Assembly: GCF_010725055.1 (NCBI RefSeq)
Contig: NZ_BJKB01000012.1
Span: 62,001-126,000 of the forward strand
Reading direction: 5' to 3'
Source: Gelidibacter japonicus
GTDB taxonomy: Bacteria > Bacteroidota > Bacteroidia > Flavobacteriales > Flavobacteriaceae
DNA length: 64,000 nucleotides
How positions within the stretch are numbered: position 1 is the stretch's first letter; every line of letters begins with the position of its first letter. A program made the translations under genes and the position numbers. Positions 19,419 through 30,442 of this stretch are shown piece after piece. The notes below the pieces were generated by a model, which worked only from the letters and a program-made list of their open reading frames with translations, was not told the DNA's origin and searched no databases.

Positions 19419-19835
19419 TTATTTTAAATCAAATTCTGTCTCACACATTTCACATCTGTACTTATGTTTGGTATAGAAGGGGCGAGAAGAAAACAGGACG
19501 TCAAAAAGAAACCCAAAAAGTGATTTCAGGTCTTTGATGGTAGAGAATAGTTCAATGTAAGTACTCTTGCAATTGGGACAACGGATGGAATTCCCTGTAT
19601 CATCTAAAGAATATTTATGAATGGAATTCAGAATCTTTTGGGCGTCCACGGCTTGATAGGAGAGTACTTTCAATTTGATCCCACCAATAGCTTTACTTAC
19701 CAACGGATCTGTATCAAGTGTAAGATGGTCAGAGAGAAAGACTTTAATGCCATCAGATTCCAGTCGGCCTTTAATAATTTGTGCTTCCGTTATATATTGG
19801 AATGATGCAACGGTTGTAAAGGTTTCGTTTTTCAT
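19419..19835 (-). CDS. DUF2007 protein with C-terminal zinc ribbon
   Basis: A 138-residue cytoplasmic protein. The N-terminal DUF2007 domain (putative signal-transducing protein, about 6-72: FTTVASFQYITEAQIIKGRLESDGI, GGIKLKVL) is followed by two CxxC pairs, CPNC (about 86-89) and CEMC (about 131-134), which would form a zinc ribbon. The family's role is not established. It is monocistronic, between the NfeD operon and the divergent M61 peptidase gene. Confidence 0.8.
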   Translation of the reverse strand: MKNETFTTVASFQYITEAQIIKGRLESDGIKVFLSDHLTLDTDPLVSKAIGGIKLKVLSYQAVDAQKILNSIHKYSLDDTGNSIRCPNCKSTYIELFSTIKDLKSLFGFLFDVLFSSRPFYTKHKYRCEMCETEFDLK

Positions 19836-19962
19836 GTGACAAGGGTAGTGTATTCTATAAAATGATGATATCTGTTTGATAAAAGATATGTATTTTTCAG
19901 ATCTTAGAAACCTATATTGTTTATTATCTTATAGCAATCATTTCGTAAAGATACGAAGAGCC

Positions 19963-19983
19963 CACAGGTTTCTAAAACCTGTG
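19963..19983. repeat. Short palindromic element
   Basis: CACAGGTTT, loop CTA, AAACCTGTG: a 9-bp perfect hairpin in the 251-base gap between the DUF2007 and M61 genes. It is of a type often seen between genes in Bacteroidota. Confidence 0.7.
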
Positions 19984-20086
19984 AGATCAATTCAAGGCGG
20001 AAGGATTTTGTATATTAAGTATATAAACTGTCAGGTCTTAAAAATTTTAAAATCATCGTATATTTACGAATCAAAATCTCACACCC

Positions 20087-21874
20087 ATGATTCGTATTCT
20101 TTTCTCCCTCACTTTTTTTCTATCATTTTTCCTTTTTCAGGCCCAAATATCTTCAAAATATAACATTTCATTTGAAAATGCCATCCATCACGAAGCAAAT
20201 ATCAACGCCACTTTTAACCATCTGAAAGCAGATGAGGTCCTCTTTACCATGAGTCGTTCTTCTCCCGGTCGATATGCCTTGCATGAGTTTGCGAAAAACG
20301 TTTACAACGTAAAAGTGACAGATGGTAAAGGAAAGGAACTTATGGTTACGCGACCGGATCCCTATTCCTGGAGCGTTAAAGGTCATGACGGTACCATACA
20401 CGTCAGTTATACCTTATTTGCCAACCACGGCGATGGAACCTATGCACAGATTGACGAAACCCACGCCCATTTGAATTTGCCTGCAACCTTCATCTATGTT
20501 CCAGAACTCGAAGCACAAGAAATAGAGGTGACGTTTGATGTTCGGGAAGATTTAAATTGGAAAATTGCCACCCAACTTAAGCACCGACAGGATAATACCT
20601 ACTATGCAAAGGACTTTCAATATTTTATGGACAGTCCTGTGGAAATCGCAAATTTCAGAAAACGTTCATTTGTGGTCAAGGACCAAACCATAACCTTTGT
20701 TTTACATGACGATGCGGCTACAGAAGAACAATTGGATGCTTACTTTGATAAAGTTAAGAAGGTAGTATTAGAACAAATGCAGGTTTTTGGTGAATTGCCA
20801 CGCTTTGATTATGGCGAATATACCTTTTTGGCCTGTTATACGCCGAATGCAATTGGTGATGGGATGGAACATCGAAATTCGACGTCCATTCCAAGTTCAA
20901 GAAGTTTATCCAAAGGAGGACTTGAAATCAATATAGGAACCGTTGCGCATGAGTTTTTCCATATATGGAACGTGGAGCGCCTCCGTCCAAAATCCTTGGA
21001 ACCTTTTGATTTCTCAAGAGCTAATATGAGTGGCGATTTATGGTTTGCCGAAGGGTTTACCAGTTATTATGATGATTTGTCTTTGGTAAGATCAGGAATT
21101 ATGGGTCAGGAAAAGTATATTGAGGGACTTGTTAGAACTTTTAACTACGTATGGACCTCTCCTGGGAGACAGTTCTTCACGCCAATCGGAATGAGCTACC
21201 AAGCGCCGTTTGTTGATGCCGCAAGGTCGGTTGATGATACTAACCGGGAAAATACCTTTATCTCTTACTATTCTTATGGAAGTATGTTAGCGTTGGCCCT
21301 AGACCTATCGTTAAGAGAAAAGAATCTAAACTTAGATGACTACATGGCCTTTGTTTGGAATGGCTATGGTAAACCTGAGATTCCCTATACAGTATATGAT
21401 TTGCATCATAGTTTGAATCAGTTTGCAGGAAGAGAATTTGGGGATCATTTTTTCAATAATTACATTTTTAAAAGTGGAATGCCGGATTATGAACAACTTT
21501 TAAAACAGGTAGGCGTGAATCTTATAACCAAAAACGATATTGATTTTGGTGCGTCGGTTAGAAATCAGAAAATAATGAGCAATCCTAAAATGGGATCTTC
21601 TGCGTATAAATCAGGATTTCAAAAGGGAGATAAAATTCTCCAAATAGGAGAAATTGTATTTGATGGAAACGCAAGCATCAATTCCATATTAAATACATTT
21701 ACGGTGGGAGAGGAGGTTGCTGTGGTTTATGAGCGCTTCGGATCTCAAAATAAAAACATACTTACCATTGCCACAGATATATCCTATGATATGAAACTGA
21801 TGGAAGAAAATTCTAAGGAATTGGACAAAAAGATAAAAGATAATCGTGGGAGTTGGTTAAATTCTAAAATATAA
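20087..21874 (+). CDS. M61 glycyl aminopeptidase-family metallopeptidase with PDZ domain
   Basis: A 595-residue secreted zinc peptidase. The signal peptide is MIRILFSLTFFLSFFLFQAQ. The N-terminal M61 beta-domain is followed by the catalytic motif HEFFH (288-292) in GTVAHEFFHIWNVERLRPK. The third zinc ligand is E322 in FAEGFTSYYDD. A PDZ domain lies near the C-terminus (about 500-570: SAYKSGFQKGDKILQIGEIVF). Length and order are normal for the family, which cleaves N-terminal Gly and Ala in known members. Probably periplasmic or surface-associated. It shares a bidirectional terminator with atpC. Confidence 0.92.
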   Translation: MIRILFSLTFFLSFFLFQAQISSKYNISFENAIHHEANINATFNHLKADEVLFTMSRSSPGRYALHEFAKNVYNVKVTDGKGKELMVTRPDPYSWSVKGHDGTIHVSYTLFANHGDGTYAQIDETHAHLNLPATFIYVPELEAQEIEVTFDVREDLNWKIATQLKHRQDNTYYAKDFQYFMDSPVEIANFRKRSFVVKDQTITFVLHDDAATEEQLDAYFDKVKKVVLEQMQVFGELPRFDYGEYTFLACYTPNAIGDGMEHRNSTSIPSSRSLSKGGLEINIGTVAHEFFHIWNVERLRPKSLEPFDFSRANMSGDLWFAEGFTSYYDDLSLVRSGIMGQEKYIEGLVRTFNYVWTSPGRQFFTPIGMSYQAPFVDAARSVDDTNRENTFISYYSYGSMLALALDLSLREKNLNLDDYMAFVWNGYGKPEIPYTVYDLHHSLNQFAGREFGDHFFNNYIFKSGMPDYEQLLKQVGVNLITKNDIDFGASVRNQKIMSNPKMGSSAYKSGFQKGDKILQIGEIVFDGNASINSILNTFTVGEEVAVVYERFGSQNKNILTIATDISYDMKLMEENSKELDKKIKDNRGSWLNSKI

Positions 21875-21882
21875 TGGGTGTA

Positions 21883-21922
21883 AAACTAAAAAATCACGCT
21901 TTCGGGCGTGATTTTTTAGTTT
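21883..21922. terminator. Bidirectional terminator between the M61 gene and atpC
   Basis: A 17-bp perfect stem: AAACTAAAAAATCACGC (21883-21899), loop TTTCGG, then its complement (21906-21922). A/T-runs on both arms let it serve both converging units. Confidence 0.9.
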
Positions 21923-21940
21923 AAATGAAGTGAGTTGTGA

Positions 21941-22216
21941 TTAGTCAACCAATACAATTACTTTATTGTCTTTCATTTCCACAGTACCACTATTAATGTA
22001 CATCACCCAATTGCCATCTTCTTTTGTAAAGTTAGCTTCTTGCCCTTCAGCAATAGTTGCGTTGCCCTTGAACTTTAATGGGCCTTTACCAAGGATAGAA
22101 ACAATAGCGGCGTGATTGTTCAACATTTGAAACTCGCCTTCGATACCTGGAACAGTAACACTTTCAACATGACCACTAACCAATGAGGCTTCTGGGGATA
22201 CAATTTCTAAATACAT
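21941..22216 (-). CDS. atpC: ATP synthase subunit epsilon, short form
   Basis: A 91-residue epsilon subunit of F1 ATP synthase. It contains the N-terminal beta-sandwich (MYLEIVSPEASLVSGHVESVTVPG, FQMLNNHAAIVSIL) but no C-terminal helical hairpin, which is usual in Bacteroidota. Being so short, it should lack the helical inhibitory arm. It follows atpD in a two-gene operon separate from the other ATP synthase genes, with a repeat-built 76-base gap between them. Confidence 0.95.
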   Translation of the reverse strand: MYLEIVSPEASLVSGHVESVTVPGIEGEFQMLNNHAAIVSILGKGPLKFKGNATIAEGQEANFTKEDGNWVMYINSGTVEMKDNKVIVLVD

Positions 22217-22223
22217 TTTTTAT

Positions 22224-22286
22224 AGTTATGAGTTATGAGTTATGAGTTATAAGTCAACTCTGAACTCATAACTCATAACTCTGAAC
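22224..22286. repeat. Seven-base units in inverted order between atpD and atpC
   Basis: Nine consecutive seven-base units: AGTTATG x3, AGTTATA, AGTCAAC, TCTGAAC, TCATAAC x2, TCTGAAC. The left units are the reverse complement of the right ones, so the transcript can fold into a long hairpin just upstream of the atpC start. Confidence 0.88.
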
Positions 22287-22292
22287 TTGTTT

Positions 22293-23804
<1,512 letters not shown>

Positions 23805-23883
23805 TTATCTGTTTAATGTTGAATTAAATATAATAGAAAAACATAATTACCCATTAGAGTTGGGCACTCTGTTTTTCGCGCTG

Positions 23884-23891
23884 CAAAGATA
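23884..23891 (-). promoter_or_regulatory. -7 element of atpD-atpC
   Basis: TATCTTTG on the minus strand, about 80 bases upstream of the atpD start; the -33 region is weak. Confidence 0.5.
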
Positions 23892-23936
23892 TGATTATTT
23901 AACTAAATATAAAGTGCTTTTCAGGCTTTTTTGAGC

Positions 23937-23968
23937 AAAAAAAAACACCTTCTTTGGAAAGGTGTTTT
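23937..23968 (-). terminator. Terminator of the TonB receptor-SGNH operon
   Basis: On the minus strand AAAACACCTT and AAGGTGTTTT form a 10-bp stem followed by a run of T, 22 bases after the SGNH stop codon. Confidence 0.85.
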
Positions 23969-23990
23969 AATATTTGATTTTTAAGTTGAA

Positions 23991-25595
23991 TTATCTGAAA
24001 GTCACGCTATAATTTGTTGGATAAGCTCCTAAATCAGCTTTATAACCAGCCGCAACAAAATTGGAGCCATATTTGGCATCAATAGCTTTTAAAAACTCAT
24101 TGGCCATCGCAGCATAACCTCTTGAAGTTAAGTGCACTCCATCTAAGCTTATCAGACCACCTCGCACCAAAGCGGTAGTGAGAATAAAGTTGCCATCTGA
24201 AAGCCCGGTAGTTGACGCAGTTTGTAAAATCGATTTAAAATCTACCAATGCTAAGTCGTATTCTGCTGCAATGGTTTCAATCGTTTGATTGTATTGATCA
24301 GTAGCCGATCTAATATCCGCTTGCTCACTTGGGATCAGCACCCATTTATCAGCTAAAGGCAAAGTAACGCCTTCTACAGAAAATTGTCCTGCCAACTCTT
24401 GAGAAAGACCTTGGGCCATTAGGGCGGCCACAGAAGCGGTATTGACTGTTCCAATGATACTACTACTTGGTAAAACCAATAGATCATCGGCAGTAGCTTG
24501 TCTTGCTTGGCCATAAGTTGAGGCTAACAGATTGGCTACTAATGGTGCGGCTTGAGGAGGCAAACCAAATTGTGCGATAAATGCAGGGAAGGTCGGGCTA
24601 GCATTTAAAGCGCCTGCAATTTGTGGCGCAATATTGGTTAGACTTTCATCTTTTATGACCACAGCACTTGCGGCTGTCTCTGAAAACACAATCACTCTTG
24701 ACGGATCAATGGCCGTGAAAATCTGGTTCAAAGCCCCAAAAATGCTATTTAACATAGGGATTTGAGGACCAAAAGCAGGATTTGTTGGACTTAACGGATT
24801 ATGTGGTACTGTTGTAAAGTGGGCTAAGTTGGTGATATAAGGAACATTCGCTACCGCACCCTTGGCACCATTACTTGTCAATGCGTTGACAGCCGCTTTA
24901 AAGGAAACGGCAAACACCGTTGGATCTGTAATATCGCTTGAACCATAAGAACTAGGATCCATGTTGCCCAATTGATAGACACCGGTACCACCAGAAGTAG
25001 CATAAGCCAAGACATCATTACCGCCAATTTCTGACAGTGTGAAGAATGTCGCATTTTGTGCGACGGCATCTCCAATAACAGTTGCAGTTGCGCTAGATGC
25101 CATACGTCCAAAATATGGATTTAACGCTCCATATCCAGGAATTCCTAAATGAAAGCTTTTTACTCCTGGAATACCATAGTTGTTAAATGGACCGGATAAA
25201 TGGCTCGTGATTTCGGTTGTTGGCGTAGCCGGAAGAACTTGCGGAGCAGACCCATTGAAAAACAATCTCGGCGCAGAAGCAACATTGCCATTGACCAAGA
25301 ATCCACCAATATTATCACCCATCAAAGGTTGTGAAAATCCAGTTCCGCCCACATTCGTGAAGGTTTTGGCCAATATGTTTGGGAAAGAGTTTTCCTGTCC
25401 TGCTATAAAAAGAGCATTATCTGTAAATCCAGCAGAGAAAGAGGCACCTACCGCAACGTATTTTGAAAAGTCTACAGAACCAGCGGTTAGTTCCGGTAAT
25501 GGTTCGGGAGCCGGATTGTAATCATAGTCATCATCACTACACGCTGTAAAAGCAACTAGGATAGCGGACAGTAGTAAATATTTTATATTTTTCAT
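23991..25595 (-). CDS. SGNH/GDSL-type hydrolase lipoprotein
   Basis: A 534-residue lipoprotein with start MKNIKYLLLSAILVAFTACS (lipobox cysteine C19); I chose this start because the longer frame to 25706 runs into the upstream gene and would bury the signal. Block I is VAVGASFSAGF with the likely nucleophile S52 (Gly-Ala-Ser instead of Gly-Asp-Ser). Block III is GGND, and the Asp/His pair is in DGVHLTSRGYA near the C-terminus. It is probably an esterase or lipase anchored in the outer membrane. It starts 13 bases after the TonB receptor stop, so the two likely act together on an ester or lipid substrate. Confidence 0.85.
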   Translation of the reverse strand: MKNIKYLLLSAILVAFTACSDDDYDYNPAPEPLPELTAGSVDFSKYVAVGASFSAGFTDNALFIAGQENSFPNILAKTFTNVGGTGFSQPLMGDNIGGFLVNGNVASAPRLFFNGSAPQVLPATPTTEITSHLSGPFNNYGIPGVKSFHLGIPGYGALNPYFGRMASSATATVIGDAVAQNATFFTLSEIGGNDVLAYATSGGTGVYQLGNMDPSSYGSSDITDPTVFAVSFKAAVNALTSNGAKGAVANVPYITNLAHFTTVPHNPLSPTNPAFGPQIPMLNSIFGALNQIFTAIDPSRVIVFSETAASAVVIKDESLTNIAPQIAGALNASPTFPAFIAQFGLPPQAAPLVANLLASTYGQARQATADDLLVLPSSSIIGTVNTASVAALMAQGLSQELAGQFSVEGVTLPLADKWVLIPSEQADIRSATDQYNQTIETIAAEYDLALVDFKSILQTASTTGLSDGNFILTTALVRGGLISLDGVHLTSRGYAAMANEFLKAIDAKYGSNFVAAGYKADLGAYPTNYSVTFR

Positions 25596-25608
25596 TGTAT
25601 ATTTTATT

Positions 25609-28359
25609 TTATAGGTTGTTGATAGTCCATGATACATAATACATAGATCCGATTGAACCTGTACCGATAGCCGTAAAGTATTCCTTGCCAAGGACATTGG
25701 TGGCACCTGCCTTAAATGTTGACTTCAGGGAAGGGACGGTAAAGTTTATCTGTGCGTCAAGTGAGTGGTATGCTGGAATAGCACCATCACCGAAGGTAGC
25801 TTGCCAGTAGTAGTTGTCACTCCATCTCCAAGCCGTATTAAAGCCGAAATTCTTGAACAGGTCTGTGTTTCCGAAATTGATTTTTGCTTTGTGCTCTGGC
25901 GTATTAAAACTGGTTTTGAAATCTGGGAATGCTGCCTGATCAAAATCCTGTTTTGTATAAGTATAACTTCCACCTAAATCAAAATTGCCGAACACCTTTG
26001 TTGATAAACCGATAGAGCCTCCATAAGAGTTGACATCCGCCTTGGAATTGGTATAGGTTTGATAAACTTGATAGTCGCCGTTGGCAATAGCTGCTATGGA
26101 TAATCCATTGTCGCCAGCAGTTCCATAAAACGGAGCTACAACAACTTCACCAGAAATAAAGTCCTGGTACTTGTTATAATAAACGCTCATATCTACAATT
26201 ACTTTGTCGATTTTACCTCTATATCCAACTTCTGCGGTGGTAATCTTTTCTGGAGTGACAAGGGCTGAATTTCCAATCTCCAAATCGGCAGGATTTTCAG
26301 ATTGTGCAAAAGCGGTTACTGAAGATGCTAAATACGAATTGGTATAAGCTGCACCACCAGTTTGAGTGATTTGTGCAGGTTGTCCGAAACCAATTTGACC
26401 AGCAGCACTAATATCGTAATCTCTGACGTATCGATCTAAGTTGCTTGGCGCCGAGCCCACTAAAATGGCACGACCAGCATCTAAACCAATAAATAAATCC
26501 TGGGTGGTTGGGTTTCTAAAACCGGTTTGAACCGAAGCTCTAATATTGTGGTTTGGGTTTACTGTAAAACCTGCAGATATTCTTGGGGATAAGAACCCAT
26601 CGAAAAACTCAGATTTATCGTAACGTGCGGAGCCTGTCAATTTCAATTTCATTTCGGCACCTAAGTCAAATTCTTTCTGCAACTGTGTGTATATTCCAAA
26701 TTCTGAATAAGGAATAGAGCCGTCAAAATCGGTGTAAATGGTTCCAGAAGAATTCAATTCATATTTTCTGTAAGATCCACCTACCTGGATATCGATGGCG
26801 TCCCATAAGTGACTGAAGTTGTAGTTACCATCAGCATGATAGTATTTAGATTGATCTTTAAACTGTGAACCGGATGCAAAATCTGGATCCTTGATGATTC
26901 TGTCGAAAGCTGCTTGGAATTCTGGAGTCCCAGGTTCAAACCTACCGGTTTCAGCTACTGCTCTTGCTGCGGCGTGTGCCTGGGCGTCAGTTGCGCCACC
27001 TAAAGTTGCGCCAGCATAAGTTTGAATGTACTCTCCAAACCATTGTGTGTCTGATTTCCACGCACGGTTAATATTGATTCCAGTAAAAACCATGTCATAG
27101 GAATCACCGGCCTTATCTGCAACCACATAGCCCCTTACGAAGAAATTATCGTTCTTAAGTTCAATTTTATGTTGTTGTTGCGTGAAATTAGTAATGGCAT
27201 ATCTGTTGGTCCCTTGATATATAGTGGAACCTGTTCCAATTTTACCAACATACTGAATTTCAAAGTCGTTGGCCCATGGTCTGTAATATAATCCCCAGTC
27301 TGCTTTGACACTTTCCGCATTGTAATCGGTCAAATCACGTTCTTCATATCCTGTTCTACTGACCACGACATCTGGAATAATTCCTAATCCTCCGGAAGCG
27401 GCTCTTATGTTAGTTGATACTTCATCTCCATAAATGTTATAGCCATCGTAATCAATGCTGGCTCTTGTGGCTCCACCACTAGGTTTTCCATCGTAGTTGT
27501 TAGCGGTCCAATCGGTTCCTTTCAACCATCCAAAATTTACTTTGGCGGCAAAATAATCACTGAATTTATAGGCCATTCTTATCCCTGAATCTCTATAGGT
27601 ATTATCTCCACTAGCATCCTGAGAAGTGATGCCTTGTTTGTGATAACCGCTGATCCCTTGAAAATCGAAAGGATTTTTACTTTGCATGAAGAGGATACCA
27701 TTAAATGCATTCGCCCCGTATAAAGCTGATGCAGCACCTGGCAATAACTCCACACTTAATACATCGGTTTCATTCATTCCCACTAAGTTTCCAATCGGAA
27801 AGTTCAATGCGGGTGAGGAATTGTCCATTCCATCTACCAACTGCATAAAACGCGTATTGGCAAAAGTTGCGAAACCTCTCGTGTTAATGGATTTAAACGT
27901 TAAACTGTTGGTGTTGACATCAACGCCTTTTAAGTTTTCCAGTCCGTCATAAAACCCGGCAGAAGCCGTATTTTTAATTTCCTTAAGACCAAATCTTTCC
28001 ACGGTTACCGGCGATTCGAAAACGCGTTCTGGTGTTCTGGAAGCAGAAATAATCACTTCGTCCAAAGAGGTGCCTTCCTGCAGTTGGAAATCGAGAACTT
28101 GTGTTGTAGAGGTCACTTCTTTGGTTACCGATTCAAAACCCACACTACTTACCTGAATGGAAAATGGAGGTGCTTGAGAAGTGCTTAAACTGTAGTTTCC
28201 GTCAAAATCTGAAATAGTTCCAGTGGAAGTGCCTACAATAATAACATTGGCGCCAGGCAAGGGTTGACCGGTTCCATCGGTTATTTTTCCGGATACTGTG
28301 GTTTGCGAATAAGTGAGCGTAACACTTAACAGCATCATAATCTTAAGAATTGTTTTCAT
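25609..28359 (-). CDS. TonB-dependent receptor with carboxypeptidase-regulatory-like domain
   Basis: A 916-residue outer-membrane receptor. Signal peptide to about residue 18. The carboxypeptidase-regulatory-like domain spans about 20-100 (VSGKITDGTGQPLPGANVIIVGTSTGTISDFDGNYSL). The plug spans about 105-230 (ASRTPERVFESPVTVERF, SLTFKSINTRGFATFANTRFMQLVDGMDN, LLPGAASALYGANAFNGIL). The 22-strand barrel follows. It is the first gene of a two-gene operon with the SGNH lipoprotein. The ligand is unknown; the partner suggests an esterified or lipidic nutrient. No clear promoter was recognised in front. Confidence 0.88.
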   Translation of the reverse strand: MKTILKIMMLLSVTLTYSQTTVSGKITDGTGQPLPGANVIIVGTSTGTISDFDGNYSLSTSQAPPFSIQVSSVGFESVTKEVTSTTQVLDFQLQEGTSLDEVIISASRTPERVFESPVTVERFGLKEIKNTASAGFYDGLENLKGVDVNTNSLTFKSINTRGFATFANTRFMQLVDGMDNSSPALNFPIGNLVGMNETDVLSVELLPGAASALYGANAFNGILFMQSKNPFDFQGISGYHKQGITSQDASGDNTYRDSGIRMAYKFSDYFAAKVNFGWLKGTDWTANNYDGKPSGGATRASIDYDGYNIYGDEVSTNIRAASGGLGIIPDVVVSRTGYEERDLTDYNAESVKADWGLYYRPWANDFEIQYVGKIGTGSTIYQGTNRYAITNFTQQQHKIELKNDNFFVRGYVVADKAGDSYDMVFTGININRAWKSDTQWFGEYIQTYAGATLGGATDAQAHAAARAVAETGRFEPGTPEFQAAFDRIIKDPDFASGSQFKDQSKYYHADGNYNFSHLWDAIDIQVGGSYRKYELNSSGTIYTDFDGSIPYSEFGIYTQLQKEFDLGAEMKLKLTGSARYDKSEFFDGFLSPRISAGFTVNPNHNIRASVQTGFRNPTTQDLFIGLDAGRAILVGSAPSNLDRYVRDYDISAAGQIGFGQPAQITQTGGAAYTNSYLASSVTAFAQSENPADLEIGNSALVTPEKITTAEVGYRGKIDKVIVDMSVYYNKYQDFISGEVVVAPFYGTAGDNGLSIAAIANGDYQVYQTYTNSKADVNSYGGSIGLSTKVFGNFDLGGSYTYTKQDFDQAAFPDFKTSFNTPEHKAKINFGNTDLFKNFGFNTAWRWSDNYYWQATFGDGAIPAYHSLDAQINFTVPSLKSTFKAGATNVLGKEYFTAIGTGSIGSMYYVSWTINNL

Positions 28360-28495
28360 TTTAGGAGATTAGTTAATTTTGGATACCAATATAAATAATA
28401 AAATGATACTTTGAATTGTTTTTTTAAAAAATTATGCGTGCATAGTATTATTCGGGAAGAAAGCACAACACTATTTGCCTGATAAGGTTTAAAAT

Positions 28496-28527
28496 GTCTA
28501 AAACCCACAATTATGTGGGTTTTAGAC
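28496..28527. terminator. Strong hairpin after glmS
   Basis: GTCTAAAACCCACA (28496-28509), loop ATTA, TGTGGGTTTTAGAC (28514-28527): a perfect 14-bp stem. The T-tail is modest (ATTTTAAA on the minus strand). It is the likely end of the operon that finishes with glmS. Confidence 0.7.
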
Positions 28528-28569
28528 TTGTTTAATGGTGAAATTTTTGAATTTACAGCGGTAAAAATA

Positions 28570-30417
28570 TTATTCTACTGTGACTGATTTTGCAAGATTT
28601 CGTGGTTGATCCACATTTTTACCCAACAATACTGCAATATGGTAAGATAAAAGTTGGAGAGGAATGGTGGTCAACAATGGAGATAAATTCTCTAAAGTTT
28701 CTGGCACTTCAATCACGTGATCAGCGAGTTCCCTGACGTTTACGTCTCCCTCGGTAACGATGCCAATAATCTTGCCTTTTCTGGCTTTGATTTCTTGGAT
28801 ATTACTCACTACTTTATCGTAATGACCTTTTTTAGTGGCGATGATGATGACCGGCATATTCTCATCGATTAGAGCAATTGGTCCATGTTTCATTTCTGCT
28901 GCAGGATAGCCTTCGGCATGTATATAGGAGATTTCCTTTAGCTTTAGGGCGCCTTCTAAGGCTACCGGAAAATTATATCCTCTACCTAAATAAAGCATGT
29001 TTCTTGAATCTTTATATAATTCTGAAATAGCTTGGATATGTTTGTCGGCTTTTAAAGCTTCAGTTACTTTTTCAGGGATGAGTTCCAATTCGTGCAAATG
29101 TCTGCGATAGTCTGAACTTGACATGGTTCCTTTTGCCCTCGCTAAACGCAATGCAATTAAAGTTAGAACTGTTATTTGAGTCGTAAATGCTTTTGTTGAG
29201 GCCACGCCAATTTCCGGTCCGGCGTGTGTATACGCTCCAGCATCGGTTTCTCTTGCTATGGATGATCCTACGACATTGCAAACGCCAAATACGAAAGCTC
29301 CTTTTGATTTTGCCAATTTGATGGCAGCCAAGGTGTCGGCGGTTTCACCGGATTGGGAAATTGAAATCACTATGTCCTTTTCGGTAATAACTGGATTTCT
29401 ATATCTAAATTCAGAGGCATACTCTACTTCAACAGGTATTCTTGCCAAGTCTTCAAAAATATATTCAGCAACCAGTCCCGCATGCCAAGAGGTGCCACAA
29501 GCTACAATAATGATACGGTCGGCATTTAAAAAACGCTTCATATTGTCTTCTATGCCAGCCATTTTGATAATACCTTCATCCGCCAACAATCGGCCTCTAT
29601 AGGTATCTTTTATGGCCAAAGGTTGTTCGTAGATCTCCTTAAGCATAAAATGAGGGTAGCCTCCTTTTTCAATTTGTTCCAAATTGAGTTGCAGCTTTTG
29701 GATATATGGATTCACCAGAGAGTCGTCTTCTATTTTTCTGATTTTAATGTCTTTGTCCAACCTAACGATGGCCATTTCATGATCTTCAAGGTAGATGGCA
29801 TTGTCAGTAAATTCTATGAAAGGAGAGGCATCACTAGCGATAAAAAACTCACCTTCACCGATACCGATGGCCAAGGGACTTCCTAATTTGGCTACGACAA
29901 TCTCATTTGGTTTGTTTTTATCAAAGACTGCAATAGCATAGGCACCGATGACCTGGTTTAAAGCTAATTGCACCGCTTTTCCGAGTTTGATGTTTTCATT
30001 GGTCATAACATCTTCTATCAAATTGACCAAAACCTCAGTGTCTGTATCCGATTGAAACGTATAGCCACGTTTTATGAGTTCTTTTTTTAAGGAATCGTAA
30101 TTTTCAATGATCCCGTTGTGAATGATCACTAAATTGCCTGAATTGGAATAGTGTGGATGTGAATTCACGTCATTGGGAACACCATGAGTGGCCCAACGCG
30201 TATGCCCAATACCAAGTTTCCCGCTAGTGGATATCTCTTTTTCCAAGAGCGTCTTTAGGTCAGCAACCTTGCCTTTGGTCTTACACAGGTTGAGATCCTT
30301 GCCGTCGTACAAAGCAATTCCAGCGCTGTCATAGCCTCTGTATTCTAAGCGTTGTAATCCTTTTAAAACAATGGGATAAGCCTCTCTATGGCCTATGTAA
30401 CCGACAATTCCGCACAT
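28570..30417 (-). CDS. glmS: Glutamine-fructose-6-phosphate aminotransferase (isomerizing)
   Basis: A 615-residue cytoplasmic enzyme making glucosamine-6-phosphate from fructose-6-phosphate and glutamine, the first step to UDP-GlcNAc for peptidoglycan and LPS. The N-terminal nucleophile is C2 (MCGIVGYIG) with GHTRWATHG in the glutaminase domain. The two SIS domains show ISQSGETADTLAA, CGTSWHAG and the C-terminal NLAKSVTVE. Full length. It is the last gene of an operon after the glycogen-synthase-like gene and DUF4270. No glmS ribozyme is seen. Confidence 0.97.
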   Translation of the reverse strand: MCGIVGYIGHREAYPIVLKGLQRLEYRGYDSAGIALYDGKDLNLCKTKGKVADLKTLLEKEISTSGKLGIGHTRWATHGVPNDVNSHPHYSNSGNLVIIHNGIIENYDSLKKELIKRGYTFQSDTDTEVLVNLIEDVMTNENIKLGKAVQLALNQVIGAYAIAVFDKNKPNEIVVAKLGSPLAIGIGEGEFFIASDASPFIEFTDNAIYLEDHEMAIVRLDKDIKIRKIEDDSLVNPYIQKLQLNLEQIEKGGYPHFMLKEIYEQPLAIKDTYRGRLLADEGIIKMAGIEDNMKRFLNADRIIIVACGTSWHAGLVAEYIFEDLARIPVEVEYASEFRYRNPVITEKDIVISISQSGETADTLAAIKLAKSKGAFVFGVCNVVGSSIARETDAGAYTHAGPEIGVASTKAFTTQITVLTLIALRLARAKGTMSSSDYRRHLHELELIPEKVTEALKADKHIQAISELYKDSRNMLYLGRGYNFPVALEGALKLKEISYIHAEGYPAAEMKHGPIALIDENMPVIIIATKKGHYDKVVSNIQEIKARKGKIIGIVTEGDVNVRELADHVIEVPETLENLSPLLTTIPLQLLSYHIAVLLGKNVDQPRNLAKSVTVE

Positions 30418-30442
30418 CTTGTATTAGGTATTAGGTTGATTA

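Noticed and set aside
25596-25706. N-terminal extension of the SGNH lipoprotein
   Set aside because: It runs into the upstream receptor gene and would hide the lipoprotein signal that starts at 25595.
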